Shown here: positions 16,992 through 26,083 of the stretch, in pieces
Layout: every line of letters starts with the position of its first letter
How positions within the stretch are numbered: the first letter of the stretch is position 1
Origin: an uncultured Ruminococcus sp.
GTDB taxonomy: Bacteria > Bacillota > Clostridia > UBA1212
Reading direction: 5' to 3'
NCBI GenBank assembly: GCA_902792515.1
Contig: CADAZX010000019.1
Coordinates: forward strand, 1-54,473
DNA: 54,473 nt
Program-made: the position numbers and the translations under genes
Notes under the pieces: model-generated
Seen by the model: the letters and a program-made list of their open reading frames with translations, nothing else
Databases searched by the model: none
Told to the model about the DNA's origin: nothing

Positions 16992-18182
16992 TCACTCCAG
17001 GTCCCGGTCCGCCTCTTCCGCGTTACGTTTCCGCGTCAGAACGCCCTCGATAAACGCCGCGACAAGGAATCCGGCGATAAAGCCTCCGAAATGCGCGAAG
17101 TTGTTCACGTTGTCGCCCACCGCGATAACCCCGTAAAACAGGTTGAAAACGACAATGCCCGCGAGCGAGGCGTAGTTTCCGGCCCTTCTGTAGTACTGCC
17201 TGTTCCGGCTGAGTGTGATCAGGAATATCATGGCGCCGCCCAGCCCCATTATCGCGCCTGAAGCGCCGAGCGAGAGCGCGTTGCCGAGGAAGAAAAACGA
17301 GAGCAGATTGCCGGCGAAACCGCTTATAAAATAAATCGCGAGAAACTCGAGCTTCGTGTAGTTTTTGGAGACGACCCTGCCGAGGTACAGAAGCGACACC
17401 ATGTTGCCGAGGATGTGCGCGAAACCGCCGTGCAGGAACATCGGGGTAAAAAGACGCCACCACTGACCCTGCCTTATCAGCTCGTTGTTCTGGATGCCCC
17501 ACGTCTGCAGGAGATAGTAGCCGTTTTTGATCAGGCTGTACTCGTCGTAAAGGAACGCCGCAACGCAAAGGCCGATCAGAACGTAAACGACGATCATGTT
17601 GGACGAGCCGAAATCGCGGACGTTGAAAAACTTTTCGCCGCGTTCACGCGTCGCGGTTACGTTGTCGTACGTACTTGACGCGGCTTCATAGCTGCCTGCG
17701 TTTTCCGCGCGGGTGGCTTCCTGCGGTTCGCTGAAAGCGGCCGATTCGGCGGCTGCCTTTTTCAGCGCGTTTCTGACCGCCTGGTCGGCAGCCGAGCCGC
17801 CGCCGATGTTTGACACGGTTCCCGTCCTTAGGTCGACCGCTTCGAACTCGCAGACGACCCCCTGCTTGCGCAGATATATAAACAGGTCGTAAACGGTCCT
17901 TCTCGCGTAGCCGCCTTCGGCGAAAATTCCTTCCGTGTCGAGCAGCACGAAGAGAAATCCGGCGTACCTCGCGTACGCGTTCGCGCCGAAGCCCTTGAAG
18001 CGTTCGCGCGTAGACGCGGCAAAAGAGTCAAGATTCCCCGCCGTCACTGCCGGAAACTGCACGTAGACACCCGTGCCGCCCCTTCCGTTTCTCACAAAAG
18101 AACTGCCCTCCCCGGTGTGGGAAAACCCCAGGGAAAGCAGTTCGTTACCGATTGCGTTAACTGCATCGCTGCATGAATACAT
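16992..18182 (-). CDS. Rhomboid family intramembrane serine protease with large N-terminal domain
   Basis: Cleaves membrane proteins within the bilayer. 396 residues: a soluble N-terminal part (about 1-185) unlike the short tail of simple rhomboids, a first membrane helix (about 195-212), then the six-helix core. Core motifs are LIRQGQWWRLFTPMFLHGG (about 235-253), HILGN, the catalytic Ser308 in LGASGAIMG and the catalytic His364 in FAHFGGF. The N-terminal region up to about 120 resembles a small folded domain and is joined by an Ala/Glu-rich linker. It lies 5 bases downstream of the S1-domain gene, so they are probably co-transcribed. Substrate unknown. Confidence 0.92.
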   Translation of the reverse strand: MYSCSDAVNAIGNELLSLGFSHTGEGSSFVRNGRGGTGVYVQFPAVTAGNLDSFAASTRERFKGFGANAYARYAGFLFVLLDTEGIFAEGGYARRTVYDLFIYLRKQGVVCEFEAVDLRTGTVSNIGGGSAADQAVRNALKKAAAESAAFSEPQEATRAENAGSYEAASSTYDNVTATRERGEKFFNVRDFGSSNMIVVYVLIGLCVAAFLYDEYSLIKNGYYLLQTWGIQNNELIRQGQWWRLFTPMFLHGGFAHILGNMVSLLYLGRVVSKNYTKLEFLAIYFISGFAGNLLSFFFLGNALSLGASGAIMGLGGAMIFLITLSRNRQYYRRAGNYASLAGIVVFNLFYGVIAVGDNVNNFAHFGGFIAGFLVAAFIEGVLTRKRNAEEADRDLE

Positions 18183-18187
18183 TGAAT

Positions 18188-18709
18188 TCAGCCCTTCTTG
18201 TTGCCGGACCCTCCGCGTTTATTCTCGGTCTGGTGCTTGACGTCGACCAGCCTCGCCTCGGAATCCTTCATATACTTTTTGAGGCGCTCCTCAAAGGTGC
18301 CGTCGTTTTTGCGCTCCTTGAGCGGTTCGTCGGGCGGTCCGAGAATCAGCCTGCGTTCGGCCTCTTCGTTGCGCTTCCTGATCGCCTCTTTTTCCTCTTC
18401 GCGTTTCTTCGCTTTGAGAGCCTTGTCGTTTTTGCTCTTATCGGAATCGGTACGCTGTAGCCGCGGCAGAACGACGCCTGCCTGCCTGACAGACAGCCGT
18501 TTTTTGTTCGCGTCGCGTTCTGACAGGATCGCGACAGTAACTTCCATACCGACAGCCAGATAGTCGGCGACGTTGTATACATAATCGTCGGAAACCTCGG
18601 AGATGTGAATTAGTCCGCGGCTGCCGTCATCAAGCTTTACCATTGCACCGAAAGAAATAATCTCGGTCACCTTTCCGTGTGCGATTTTGATATCATTTTT
18701 TTCATCCAT
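18188..18709 (-). CDS. yabR: S1 RNA-binding domain protein (YabR-like)
   Basis: 173 residues. Residues 6-75 form an S1 OB-fold (GKVTEIISFGAMVKLDDGSRGLIHISEVSDDYV), the rest is a basic, charged helical tail rich in Lys, Arg and Glu. S1 domains bind RNA. In Bacillus and many Clostridia a small S1 gene (yabR) follows divIC, and that order is seen here, which supports the name. The exact role is unknown; RNA binding or ribosome association is expected. Confidence 0.82.
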   Translation of the reverse strand: MDEKNDIKIAHGKVTEIISFGAMVKLDDGSRGLIHISEVSDDYVYNVADYLAVGMEVTVAILSERDANKKRLSVRQAGVVLPRLQRTDSDKSKNDKALKAKKREEEKEAIRKRNEEAERRLILGPPDEPLKERKNDGTFEERLKKYMKDSEARLVDVKHQTENKRGGSGNKKG

Positions 18710-18812
18710 AATGAACTCTTACGGAATAAAGTCATAACACACATATTTCAATTAAAAAATCTCTTGCCTTAAATGACGTTTGCTTATTAAAAAGAAGCCC
18801 TGACTGAAGACA

Positions 18813-19079
18813 TCAGTCGTAATCGAAAACAATTTCTCCGTTGTAGACGTACCCCGCACCTCTCGCCAGATCTTCATCAGAGGTGTATGTGTTTCCGACA
18901 GCTTTTCCTGTCTCAAAGTCCTCGCGCTCTCCCGCAATAGCTTCAGACTCCGCAACGGCGGCCTTGTACTCGTCGACCTTGTTGTTCAAGGTAGTCTGCT
19001 GCTTCACAATGATAACGCAAAGAGCGATCATTATAATCAGGAATATCAGGTTTCGGAAATTAAAAATCTTCTTTAGCAT
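18813..19079 (-). CDS. divIC: Septum formation initiator, DivIC/FtsB family
   Basis: 88-residue bitopic protein: a short cytoplasmic tail, one membrane helix (about 9-27, FRNLIFLIIMIALCVIIV), an extracytoplasmic coiled coil (about 28-58) and the family's C-terminal segment (ARGAGYVYNGEIVFDYD, like the YxxPGE/VF motif of FtsB). These proteins join FtsL and DivIB/FtsQ in the divisome to activate septal peptidoglycan synthesis. It precedes yabR and follows a good promoter. Small size is normal for the family. Confidence 0.85.
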   Translation of the reverse strand: MLKKIFNFRNLIFLIIMIALCVIIVKQQTTLNNKVDEYKAAVAESEAIAGEREDFETGKAVGNTYTSDEDLARGAGYVYNGEIVFDYD

Positions 19080-19114
19080 GGCGGCACTTTCTCATAAAAG
19101 AAATATGTGAAAGA

Positions 19115-19143
19115 ATTATATATTATTTCTATCATCTTGTAAA
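19115..19143 (-). promoter_or_regulatory. Promoter of divIC-yabR-rhomboid
   Basis: TTTACA (19138-19143) and TATAAT (19115-19120) on the minus strand with an exact 17-base spacer, about 35 bases before the divIC start. Confidence 0.75.
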
Positions 19144-19293
19144 GCGCCAATTTAGAATTTTTCCTGATAATGCGGCCGAAAAAAAGCGGAAAAACGCGGA
19201 AAAGCGCATTGAACGCGCTTAAAAATACGCTCAGGAACAAAAATGCGACCGCCGCACGCTTTCATTGTTAAAACGTTGTATCTGTTTTCGCGA

Positions 19294-19333
19294 AAAAAGG
19301 CGGCCCGCGAAAGATTTCCGCCTCGCGGGCCGC
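19294..19333 (-). terminator. Terminator of ftsH
   Basis: An 11-bp GC stem (19300-19310 with 19323-19333). On the minus strand it is followed by CTTTTTTCG. It lies about 30 bases after the ftsH stop. Confidence 0.85.
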
Positions 19334-19365
19334 ACCGTTAAATTCATTTTTGCGCCAAAATTACC

Positions 19366-21228
19366 TCAGTCCTTTGTCTTGGGCGGCTCGAGATCGATTC
19401 CGCGCTCCTTCAAAAGATCCGCGAATTCCTTTCCCGAGATGTTCTCTCTTTCGATCAGGACAGCCGCGAGCGAGTCGAGCACCTCCCTGTTGGACTCGAG
19501 AAGAGCGAGCGCTTTTTTGTAGCATTCCGACGTTATCGACCTTATCTCAGCGTCGATTTCGCGGGCAGTCTCGTCCGAGCAGTCTGTCGTGCCGCTGTCG
19601 CCGAGATACAGTGATCGGTTGGACTCTACGCTCACAAATCCGAGCAGGTCGCTCATGCCGTAGCGTGTGACCATCGCGCGTGCGAGCTGAGTCGCCTTTT
19701 CGATGTCGTTCGACGCCCCTGTTGTTATCTCGCCGAAGCTGATCTCCTCTGAAGCTCTTCCGCCCGCGAGAACGGTGATCTCGTCAAGCGCCTCCTGCTT
19801 TCCCAAAAGGTGCTTTTCCTCTTTGGGAGTCTGCATCGTGTAGCCGAGAGCTCCGGAAGTTCTCGGGATGATCGTGATCTTGGAAACGGGCTCGGTGTGC
19901 GTGAGCAGCGCTGAAACGAGCGCGTGTCCGATCTCATGGTATGCGACGACTTTTCTCTCGCGCTCAGAAAGAACGGTACTCTTTTTCTCCTCGCCGGCGA
20001 TTACGACCTCGACCGCCTCGGTAAGTTCTTTTTGCGAAACCTTGTCCTTTTTCGCCCTTACCGCGCGAAGAGCCGACTCGTTAATGATGTTCTCGAGGTC
20101 CGCGCCCGAAGCGCCTGCAGTCGCAAGCGCGATCGCGTCGAAATCGATGTTTTCGTCCATTTTGACGCCCCTCGCGTGCACCTTGAGAATCGCTTTTCTT
20201 CCCTCAAGATCGGGAAGATCCACTATCACGCGCCTGTCGAACCTTCCGGGTCTCAGGAGCGCCTTGTCGAGCACCTCGGGTCTGTTGGTCGCGGCCAGAA
20301 TGACTACGCCCTTTGAGGAATCGAATCCGTCCATCTCCGCGAGCAGCTGGTTGAGCGTCTGTTCGCGTTCGTCGTTGCCGCCCAGGACGGTGTCTCTCGT
20401 CTTGCCTATCGCGTCGATCTCATCGATAAAAACGATGCACGGCGCATGCTCGACGGCCTGTTTGAAAAGATCCCTAACACGCGACGCGCCTACGCCGACG
20501 AACATCTCGACGAATTCGGAGCCTGAGAGCGAGAAGAAAGGCACTTTTGCCTCGCCCGCGACGGCTTTGGCGAGAAGCGTTTTTCCCGTTCCGGGAGGGC
20601 CTACGAGAAGCGCTCCCTTGGGCAGCCTCGCGCCGATCTGCGTGTATTTTCCCGGATTTTCGAGAAAATCGACTATTTCGGTGAGTTGCATTTTCGCCTC
20701 GTCCTGCCCCGCGACGTCATCGAACGTTTTACCGGTCGACTTTTCGCCGTAGATCTTGCTCGTGCTCTTGCCGATTGAGAGAACGCCGCTGTTCATGCGC
20801 TTGGAGATGATCCTGAAGACGATGAACAGAACGAGCCAGCTTCCGCCGAGCATCAGCACGAGGTAGATAATGTCGGTCCAGATGCCTGTCTTGACTATCG
20901 GCGAACCGAATTCGACTTCGTGTTCGAGCAGCAGCTTGACTATGTTGTCGTCGTTCACCTGAAGCATTCCGGTGCGGTAGTAGACCGGCTTCTTCGAGTC
21001 GAGATTCTTGGGCTCGATCGTGATGTACGCGTTCGATATCTCTGCCTTCGCGACCTCGCCCTTTTCGACCATGGCGAGAAACTCGCTGTACGGGATCTCC
21101 TTGTACGTCGGACGCGACGCCCGCGGCACAAGCCAGAACCAGAGCAGGAAGACAACGGCGAGAATGATGATATAATAAACTATTACGGGCAGTCTGCCCT
21201 TCTTCTTGTCGGATGATTTGTTGTCCAT
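19366..21228 (-). CDS. ftsH: ATP-dependent zinc metalloprotease FtsH
   Basis: Membrane-bound AAA+ protease that degrades damaged membrane proteins and short-lived regulators. 620 residues: membrane helix 1 (about 14-34), the small extracytoplasmic domain, membrane helix 2 (about 118-140), Walker A GPPGTGKT (210-217), Walker [10 protein letters not shown] (264-272), second region of homology [20 protein letters not shown], and the protease zinc site HEIGH (431-435; most relatives have HEAGH) with the third ligand Asp in [10 protein letters not shown]. Length is typical. It sits just upstream of divIC, resembling the divIC-yabR-tilS-hpt-ftsH region of Bacillus with tilS and hpt absent. Confidence 0.98.
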   Translation of the reverse strand: MDNKSSDKKKGRLPVIVYYIIILAVVFLLWFWLVPRASRPTYKEIPYSEFLAMVEKGEVAKAEISNAYITIEPKNLDSKKPVYYRTGMLQVNDDNIVKLLLEHEVEFGSPIVKTGIWTDIIYLVLMLGGSWLVLFIVFRIISKRMNSGVLSIGKSTSKIYGEKSTGKTFDDVAGQDEAKMQLTEIVDFLENPGKYTQIGARLPKGALLVGPPGTGKTLLAKAVAGEAKVPFFSLSGSEFVEMFVGVGASRVRDLFKQAVEHAPCIVFIDEIDAIGKTRDTVLGGNDEREQTLNQLLAEMDGFDSSKGVVILAATNRPEVLDKALLRPGRFDRRVIVDLPDLEGRKAILKVHARGVKMDENIDFDAIALATAGASGADLENIINESALRAVRAKKDKVSQKELTEAVEVVIAGEEKKSTVLSERERKVVAYHEIGHALVSALLTHTEPVSKITIIPRTSGALGYTMQTPKEEKHLLGKQEALDEITVLAGGRASEEISFGEITTGASNDIEKATQLARAMVTRYGMSDLLGFVSVESNRSLYLGDSGTTDCSDETAREIDAEIRSITSECYKKALALLESNREVLDSLAAVLIERENISGKEFADLLKERGIDLEPPKTKD

Positions 21229-21313
21229 AAGGCTTTTCCTCTCAAATGCCTTTCAAATGCTTTCAATTGCTTTCTATTGTGTATCATACGCTTTCAAAGC
21301 GCCGTGCGGCTGC

Positions 21314-21322
21314 ATTATACCA
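21314..21322 (-). promoter_or_regulatory. Extended -10 element upstream of ftsH
   Basis: TGGTATAAT on the minus strand. The -35 region is poor. The leader to the ftsH start would be about 80 bases. Confidence 0.6.
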
Positions 21323-21423
21323 CATTTTATTAAAAATTCCTAAATAAATCACAGATCTTTTAGAACGTCTTTTAGAACGCGTCTTTTCGAACGCTTACCG
21401 GGCGGCCCCGTGCTTCTTCGATA

Positions 21424-21453
21424 AAAAAAGGCGGAAGCACGCAGCCGTCCGCC
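21424..21453 (-). terminator. Terminator of the two-OB-fold protein gene
   Basis: GGCGGA (21430-21435) pairs with TCCGCC (21448-21453). On the minus strand the stem is followed by seven T (with the closing CC before them). Confidence 0.8.
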
Positions 21454-21502
21454 CTTTCATAAAACCTGAAAACCGTGATTCAATACTCCGGTCTTTTGTA
21501 AT

Positions 21503-22246
21503 TTACTGATTTTCGGAATTTCCGCTGTCGTCGATAATCTCCAGCCCCGCTATCGAGACCTCGTACGCGATACGCTGCTCCTCGGTGCCGTCGGGAAGCC
21601 TTTTCGTGTAGTAGCGGCTCTGGATGCGCCCGGAAATTCTGACGTGCTCGCCTACTTCACGCTTGCCGCAAAAACGCGCGTTGCGGCCCCAGCAGATGCA
21701 CGGAATATAGTCGGATTTGTTGTACATTCTGTTGACCGCCAGAAGAAGGTCCGCGATCTCGCGCTTCAAAGGAGTCACGCGGAACACGGGCGGCTTGCAG
21801 ATATAACCGTCGAGCACGATCTCGTTCATGTCGAGCTTCAGCTGCATGTCGTCGGAGGTATATTCCCACGGTTCGATCGTGCGCGCGTAGTCGCCGTCCC
21901 TCGATTCGAACGACTTCGACATCCGCTCGATGTCGCCCTCCTCGTCAAAAAGCACGAGCTTTCTCGCGAAAACCGTCAGCTTGAGCTTGAAGTGGTTCGC
22001 GCCGGGAACGTTGTGCGACCTGAACTGTCCCTCTACAAAAATCGCCCTTCCGACGGTCAGCTGGTCCTTCGACGCGAGCCTGTCGGAAACAAGAACGGGC
22101 ACATAGTCGGGGCTTCCGCTCGTGCGCATGATCTTCACGGAGAATGAATAGAAGCCCTCGCCGTAAGACGCATGGCTGAGCTCCGGTTCCGTTTCGATTC
22201 TGCCCGAAATCCTGGCTATGTTTTTTTCGGTCTGGGTGGAGTACAT
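21503..22246 (-). CDS. Single-stranded DNA-binding-like protein with two OB-folds
   Basis: 247 residues. The N-terminal half (about 1-105; NIARISGRIETEP, YSFSVKIMRTSGSPDYVPVLVSDRL, GRAIFVEGQFRSHN) and the C-terminal half (about 125-240; NEIVLDGYICKPPVFRVTPLKREIADLLLAVNR, YIPCICWGRNARFC, ISGRIQSRYY) each have the pattern of an SSB-type OB-fold. Such duplicated proteins occur in Clostridia and are annotated as single-stranded DNA-binding; they differ from the main Ssb by lacking an acidic C-terminal tip. The start chosen follows AAGGGGG by about 10 bases; an upstream in-frame start would add 10 hydrophobic residues. It is monocistronic. Nucleic-acid binding is likely, the precise role is not known. 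Confidence 0.78.
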   Translation of the reverse strand: MYSTQTEKNIARISGRIETEPELSHASYGEGFYSFSVKIMRTSGSPDYVPVLVSDRLASKDQLTVGRAIFVEGQFRSHNVPGANHFKLKLTVFARKLVLFDEEGDIERMSKSFESRDGDYARTIEPWEYTSDDMQLKLDMNEIVLDGYICKPPVFRVTPLKREIADLLLAVNRMYNKSDYIPCICWGRNARFCGKREVGEHVRISGRIQSRYYTKRLPDGTEEQRIAYEVSIAGLEIIDDSGNSENQ

Positions 22247-22395
22247 AAAGAAAAATCCCCCTTTAAAGTAAAACACTTTGCGATTTTAGCACCTTTGTTT
22301 ATAAACCGCAACGTTTTTTCGGCGAAAATGGGACATTTTTCCCACCAAAGCCGCTGTTTTTTCATTGAAATCGCGAAAACGTGCGCGTTTTCCGC

Positions 22396-22878
22396 TTATC
22401 TCATGCCCGGAAATCCGAGCTGGCGCATCGCCTCGTAAACGACGACCGCGACCGAATTTGAAAGGTTGAGCGACCTGAAATTCGGGTCGTCGAGCATCGG
22501 GATCCTGATCGCGCGGCCGTAGTCGCCGTAAATGAGGCTCTCGGGCAGGCCGCGCGTCTCCTTTCCGAACAGCAGAAAATCACCGTCGCGGAACTCTACG
22601 TCGGTGTGCCTTACGCTCCCCTTGGTGGTCAGAAAATACATCCCCGCCTCAGGGAAATTTTCATTCTTGTATTTCAGAAATTCGTCGAGACTGTCGTGCA
22701 GTGTGATATTGACAAAATGCCAGTAGTCAAGCCCCGCCCTTTTGACGTGTTTGTCGTCAATAGAAAATCCGAGCGGCCGCACCAGGTGAAGCTTCGCGCC
22801 TATGCTCCCGCACGTGCGTGCGATATTTCCCGTGTTTGCCGGGATCTCCGGCTCAACAAGAACAACGTTTATCGACAT
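22396..22878 (-). CDS. trmL: tRNA (cytidine(34)-2'-O)-methyltransferase
   Basis: SPOUT-class enzyme that 2'-O-methylates the wobble base of tRNA-Leu species using S-adenosylmethionine. 160 residues, the family's usual size. It has the N-terminal INVVLVEPEIPANTGNIART, the LLFGKETRGLP loop and the C-terminal trefoil-knot motif IRIPMLDDPNFRSLNLSNS that holds the cofactor. The enzyme acts as a homodimer in the cytoplasm. Confidence 0.95.
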   Translation of the reverse strand: MSINVVLVEPEIPANTGNIARTCGSIGAKLHLVRPLGFSIDDKHVKRAGLDYWHFVNITLHDSLDEFLKYKNENFPEAGMYFLTTKGSVRHTDVEFRDGDFLLFGKETRGLPESLIYGDYGRAIRIPMLDDPNFRSLNLSNSVAVVVYEAMRQLGFPGMR

Positions 22879-22952
22879 AAAGACCTCTTCCGTATCCTTT
22901 TTGTTTTATCGTCTGTCATTACCCGGTTTGAAAACTCCGGGGTTGGTATTTT

Positions 22953-24074
22953 TTATTTCCCGAGCGATTCCGCCGCCGTGAAAACGACCTTCCACTGCGC
23001 CGCGACCGAATTCTCGGACATATATTTCACGACGCAATCGGCCGGTTTTGCAGCCTTGACTCCCCGCGAGAACTCCTCGAACGTCTCTGTCCCCAGAATT
23101 TCATACGGGTAGTACTCCGCGTTTTTCCCGCTGAAATACTTTCCGAGCACGCTGTCGGAAGGCATGTAGACCTTCTTCATCATGTACAAAAGCTGCTCGA
23201 TGTTGCCGAGCGCGATCTGCCTCCACACGGCGAAAACGCCTACGTCCATGCCCCAGAGGTACCTTATGTAGTCCTCGAGCTCCATCTGGTCCTTCAAAAT
23301 GAAAACCTTTTCCGCCGGAAAAAGCTCATAAGCCTTCTTTTCGACATCGCGCGCGTAATCCATGTCACCGTACGTGAGCGGGATGTGGACCGCGATTTTT
23401 TCATCGCGGTAGCGGGCGAGCTTTTCGAGGACGTCCGCGTGGAAGCAGTTTGGCGTAGCGGAGTGGCCGACGAGAACGTGAAGGAGTCCGTCGTTTTCCG
23501 GCTCCGCGGGCTTCAGCTCGTCCGTTCTCTCAGCGTGAACGGCGCAGTAACCGGCGTAAAGCACGGGCATGTCCTCGCCGAACTGGCTTTTAATAACCTC
23601 GCCGTCCGTCTCGAAAATCGCGACGGTGCAGGAGACCGACTTGCGCCACCTGTAGCAGACCGAATTGACGATCGCGTCGCGGATGGGATTTCCGCCCTTT
23701 CTGCGCCAGCCGTAAAGGTCCGCGCCCCACTCTACCCAGCACGATTTTTTCATTATTTCCGGCCGCGCGAGCAGCTTCGCCTGCGTCCGCCAGTTGAGAC
23801 CCATCGCGTGCCAGTAAACGTGCTCCGCCTTTTTGAGAAGCGCCAGGAACGTCTTGAAGTCCTCATGCTCCGCTTTTGGCATAAAAAGAACGTTTTTGAA
23901 CCGCGATATCTTCTGCTGCGGGTTCGACTCGCTGTCGATGCATACGAAAAAATGCTCCTCCCTGTCAAAACGCCTGTTCACGAGCGACGTGAAGCTGTTG
24001 ATAGTGGCGTAGTTTGAGCCGTTCCAGATGTGAAGATGTTTGATCGTTTCGGGAATTGACGCGATACCGGTCAT
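22953..24074 (-). CDS. Glycosyltransferase of the WecF type (GT56)
   Basis: 373 residues resembling TDP-N-acetylfucosamine:lipid II N-acetylfucosaminyltransferases. The features are an N-terminal HLHIWNG, the VYWHAMGLNW stretch (about 87-96), the WVEWGADLYGW motif (about 113-123) characteristic of WecF relatives, and a later RLLWGMDVGVFAVWRQIALGN-like region that probably binds the nucleotide sugar. No membrane helices are obvious. In Gram-negatives this family adds Fuc4NAc in enterobacterial common antigen; a Clostridium would use it for another cell-surface glycan. No other polysaccharide genes flank it, so donor and acceptor are unknown. Confidence 0.72.
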   Translation of the reverse strand: MTGIASIPETIKHLHIWNGSNYATINSFTSLVNRRFDREEHFFVCIDSESNPQQKISRFKNVLFMPKAEHEDFKTFLALLKKAEHVYWHAMGLNWRTQAKLLARPEIMKKSCWVEWGADLYGWRRKGGNPIRDAIVNSVCYRWRKSVSCTVAIFETDGEVIKSQFGEDMPVLYAGYCAVHAERTDELKPAEPENDGLLHVLVGHSATPNCFHADVLEKLARYRDEKIAVHIPLTYGDMDYARDVEKKAYELFPAEKVFILKDQMELEDYIRYLWGMDVGVFAVWRQIALGNIEQLLYMMKKVYMPSDSVLGKYFSGKNAEYYPYEILGTETFEEFSRGVKAAKPADCVVKYMSENSVAAQWKVVFTAAESLGK

Positions 24075-24110
24075 TTTTGTCTCCTTCTTTCGTAAACCGC
24101 GGTCCGCACG

Positions 24111-24509
24111 TCACGCGAGCCGTTCGTCCGTGATCCTGCCGAGGAACTCGTAGTCCGCGGGGCAGAAAGTGTATTCCGGGATCTCCGAAGGTCTGATCCA
24201 GCGCATGTCGTTGTGCTCGAAAAGCGCGATCTCGCCGCTCCTGATCACCGACTTGAAAAGCGTAAGGTTCACGCAGAGGTCCGGGTACTCGTGGGAAGTC
24301 GTCTCCAAAACCTCGAGAGGCTCGATAACCGCCCCGAGTTCCTCGCGGATCTCCCTTACCGCGGCATCGCGAAGCGTCTCGCCCGCCTCCCGCTTCCCTC
24401 CCGGGAACTCCCAGAGAAGACCGCGCGCTTTCCGCGGCGGACGCTGGCATATAAGAAATTTTCCGCCGTCGACGATGATGGCCGCCGCGACTTCAACCGT
24501 TTTTTTCAT
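24111..24509 (-). CDS. mutT: MutT-type Nudix hydrolase ((d)NTP pyrophosphohydrolase)
   Basis: 132 residues with a complete Nudix box, GX5EX7REUXEELG, at about 37-59 (from GGKREAGET to IREELG) that binds Mg2+ and cleaves the diphosphate. The beginning VEVAAAIIVDGGKFLICQRP and the middle WEFPGGK are typical for MutT, which removes 8-oxo-dGTP from the nucleotide pool. The C-terminal EHNDMRWI segment also fits. It lies between the YgjP-type peptidase and the glycosyltransferase, both on the same strand with short gaps, so the three may be one transcript. Nudix class is firm; 8-oxo-dGTP specificity is by similarity. Confidence 0.92.
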   Translation of the reverse strand: MKKTVEVAAAIIVDGGKFLICQRPPRKARGLLWEFPGGKREAGETLRDAAVREIREELGAVIEPLEVLETTSHEYPDLCVNLTLFKSVIRSGEIALFEHNDMRWIRPSEIPEYTFCPADYEFLGRITDERLA

Positions 24510-24528
24510 TGCCTGAATCTCTTTCCGG

Positions 24529-25113
24529 TCAATCCGGTTGACCGCCCGAAATGTACAGCCCGTATCTCCTGTGGAAAACGCTTCCCTCTTCCTTAAGCCA
24601 CTTCCGCGCAGCCTTGTGCCATGGGCAGATTTTGTCTAGATCACGGTAAAAAGCGGCTCCGTGGTTCATGTTCCGGAGGTGGCAGACCTCATGCGCCGCG
24701 ACAGCCTCGAGAACCTCTTCCGGCATGTCTGCAAGCAGGAAATTGAAATTGAGGTTACCGGCGGACGAGCAGCTTCCCCACTTTGTCTTCTGGTACCTGA
24801 CGGTTATCCTGTTGTAGCGTACCCCGAGCGCCTCCGCGAACTTCGGCACGGCCTTTTCGAGCTTTTCGCGCGCCTCTTTTTTCATCCGGGCGACGTCATC
24901 TCCGGTGTAAGCGCCAAGCCGCCTCGCCTCCGCGGAGATCAGGTTCACGCGCTCCGACTGGCGCACGATGAACTTCGAATTTGACGCCACAAACTCGTCG
25001 ACGGTCTTTTTTGAGACCCACACCGGCGCCTCCACGACGGCTCTCCCCTCATCGTCTATTTTCAGGCTGATCCGCCGTCTGCCCGCTTTTCTGATCAGAA
25101 TATAGTTTTCCAC
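24529..25113 (-). CDS. YgjP-type zinc metallopeptidase (SprT-like, DUF45)
   Basis: 194 residues. The C-terminal part has the zinc motif HEVCHLRNMNHGAAF (HExxH plus downstream His, about 140-154) followed by CPWHKAARKWLKEEG, the standard order of the YgjP/WLM-like family. The N-terminal beta-rich part starts ILIRKAGRRRISLKI, and the middle VRYQKTKWGSCSSAGNLNFN is diagnostic. Members are predicted metal-dependent proteases; physiological substrates are not established. It has its own well-spaced promoter and leads a run of minus-strand genes. Confidence 0.9.
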   Translation of the reverse strand: MENYILIRKAGRRRISLKIDDEGRAVVEAPVWVSKKTVDEFVASNSKFIVRQSERVNLISAEARRLGAYTGDDVARMKKEAREKLEKAVPKFAEALGVRYNRITVRYQKTKWGSCSSAGNLNFNFLLADMPEEVLEAVAAHEVCHLRNMNHGAAFYRDLDKICPWHKAARKWLKEEGSVFHRRYGLYISGGQPD

Positions 25114-25163
25114 CTAAGAGAGTTCTCCCTCCGAACACTGTTTTTAAAAACCTTGCGGTGCGT

Positions 25164-25192
25164 AGTATACCATACGGGCGTCATTTTTGCAA
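25164..25192 (-). promoter_or_regulatory. Promoter of the YgjP-type gene
   Basis: TTGCAA (25187-25192), 17-base spacer, TATACT (25164-25169) preceded by TGG, all on the minus strand. Confidence 0.75.
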
Positions 25193-25193
25193 C

Positions 25194-25222
25194 TTGACAA
25201 CAAATCATTGAGAGGCTAAAAT
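25194..25222 (+). promoter_or_regulatory. Promoter of the TraX gene
   Basis: Consensus TTGACA (25194-25199), 17-base spacer, TAAAAT (25217-25222). It starts two bases after the divergent minus-strand promoter, so the two -35 boxes are back to back and polymerase binding may be mutually exclusive. Confidence 0.8.
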
Positions 25223-25256
25223 GAGCCGTAACTTTTAAAGGAAAAGGTGCGGGAAA

Positions 25257-26060
25257 GTGGACGGGACACGCGAACATAACAGAATAAAGCATCCGCTTCA
25301 GTTTCTCCCGGCGGCCGCGATAAAGCACATCGCGATAATACTGATGATCGTGAACCACGTCAGCGCGGCGTATTTCGACAATTTCGCCCCGGACTCAAAT
25401 TCTTTCTGGTCCGAAGCCCACTGGTATTTCACGCGCGCCTCGTTCGTTCTGTTCACCTTTCTGATAGCAGAGGGACTCGTCCACACGCGCAACCGCGTAC
25501 GGTACGTGCTCAACCTTACGTTCTTCGCGTTCCTCTCTGAAATCCCCTACGACCTTTTCAGATACGGGAAATTCTTTTCGTTTTCGATTCAAAACGTCTT
25601 TTTTACGCTCGCTCTCGGCGCTCTCACGGTCTACCTCATCGACATGCTGCCGAAAAAGCTTCGCTTTCTGTCGGGGTCAGGCGTCGTACTCCTGGCGTGC
25701 GCGATCTCGTTCCTCTTCAAGTTTGAGTACTCCGTGCTCGGCGTCGTTCTGATCGTTTTGATGTACTATTTCCGGGAAAAATACATTCTCCGCCTCATAC
25801 TGTGCGGAGCTGCGCTCTACCTCATACCGTTCGCGAAAGGCGTAGTGGCGCACCTCTACTACAAAGACATTTGGTACGTGATAACATTCTACCTGAAGAG
25901 CTCTCTGCTCCAGTTCTCCGGCATCGCGGCTTTCATTCCGATCGCGTTCTACAGCGGAGAAAAGGGCCGCCAGCTTCCCAAATATTTTTACTACGCCTTC
26001 TATCCCGTCCACATGCTTCTCATCGTGCTCGGCGTCTACCTTATAAAACTCGTAATGTGA
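25257..26060 (+). CDS. TraX family membrane protein
   Basis: 267 residues with about eight membrane helices. It matches the TraX family through AIKHIAIILMIVNHVSAAYF near the N-terminus, the FTFLIAEGLVHTRNRVRY loop and FFLTEIPYDLFRYGK-like segment, and the C-terminal FYYAFYPVHMLLIVLGVYL. TraX acetylates F-pilin in Escherichia coli; chromosomal relatives in Firmicutes are probably membrane acyltransferases with other targets. The start is GTG with AAGGAAAAGG upstream. It is a single-gene unit with its own promoter and terminator, and no conjugation genes lie nearby. Confidence 0.88.
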   Translation: MDGTREHNRIKHPLQFLPAAAIKHIAIILMIVNHVSAAYFDNFAPDSNSFWSEAHWYFTRASFVLFTFLIAEGLVHTRNRVRYVLNLTFFAFLSEIPYDLFRYGKFFSFSIQNVFFTLALGALTVYLIDMLPKKLRFLSGSGVVLLACAISFLFKFEYSVLGVVLIVLMYYFREKYILRLILCGAALYLIPFAKGVVAHLYYKDIWYVITFYLKSSLLQFSGIAAFIPIAFYSGEKGRQLPKYFYYAFYPVHMLLIVLGVYLIKLVM

Positions 26061-26083
26061 TTTTGCCTAATTCTAGCGAAAAC

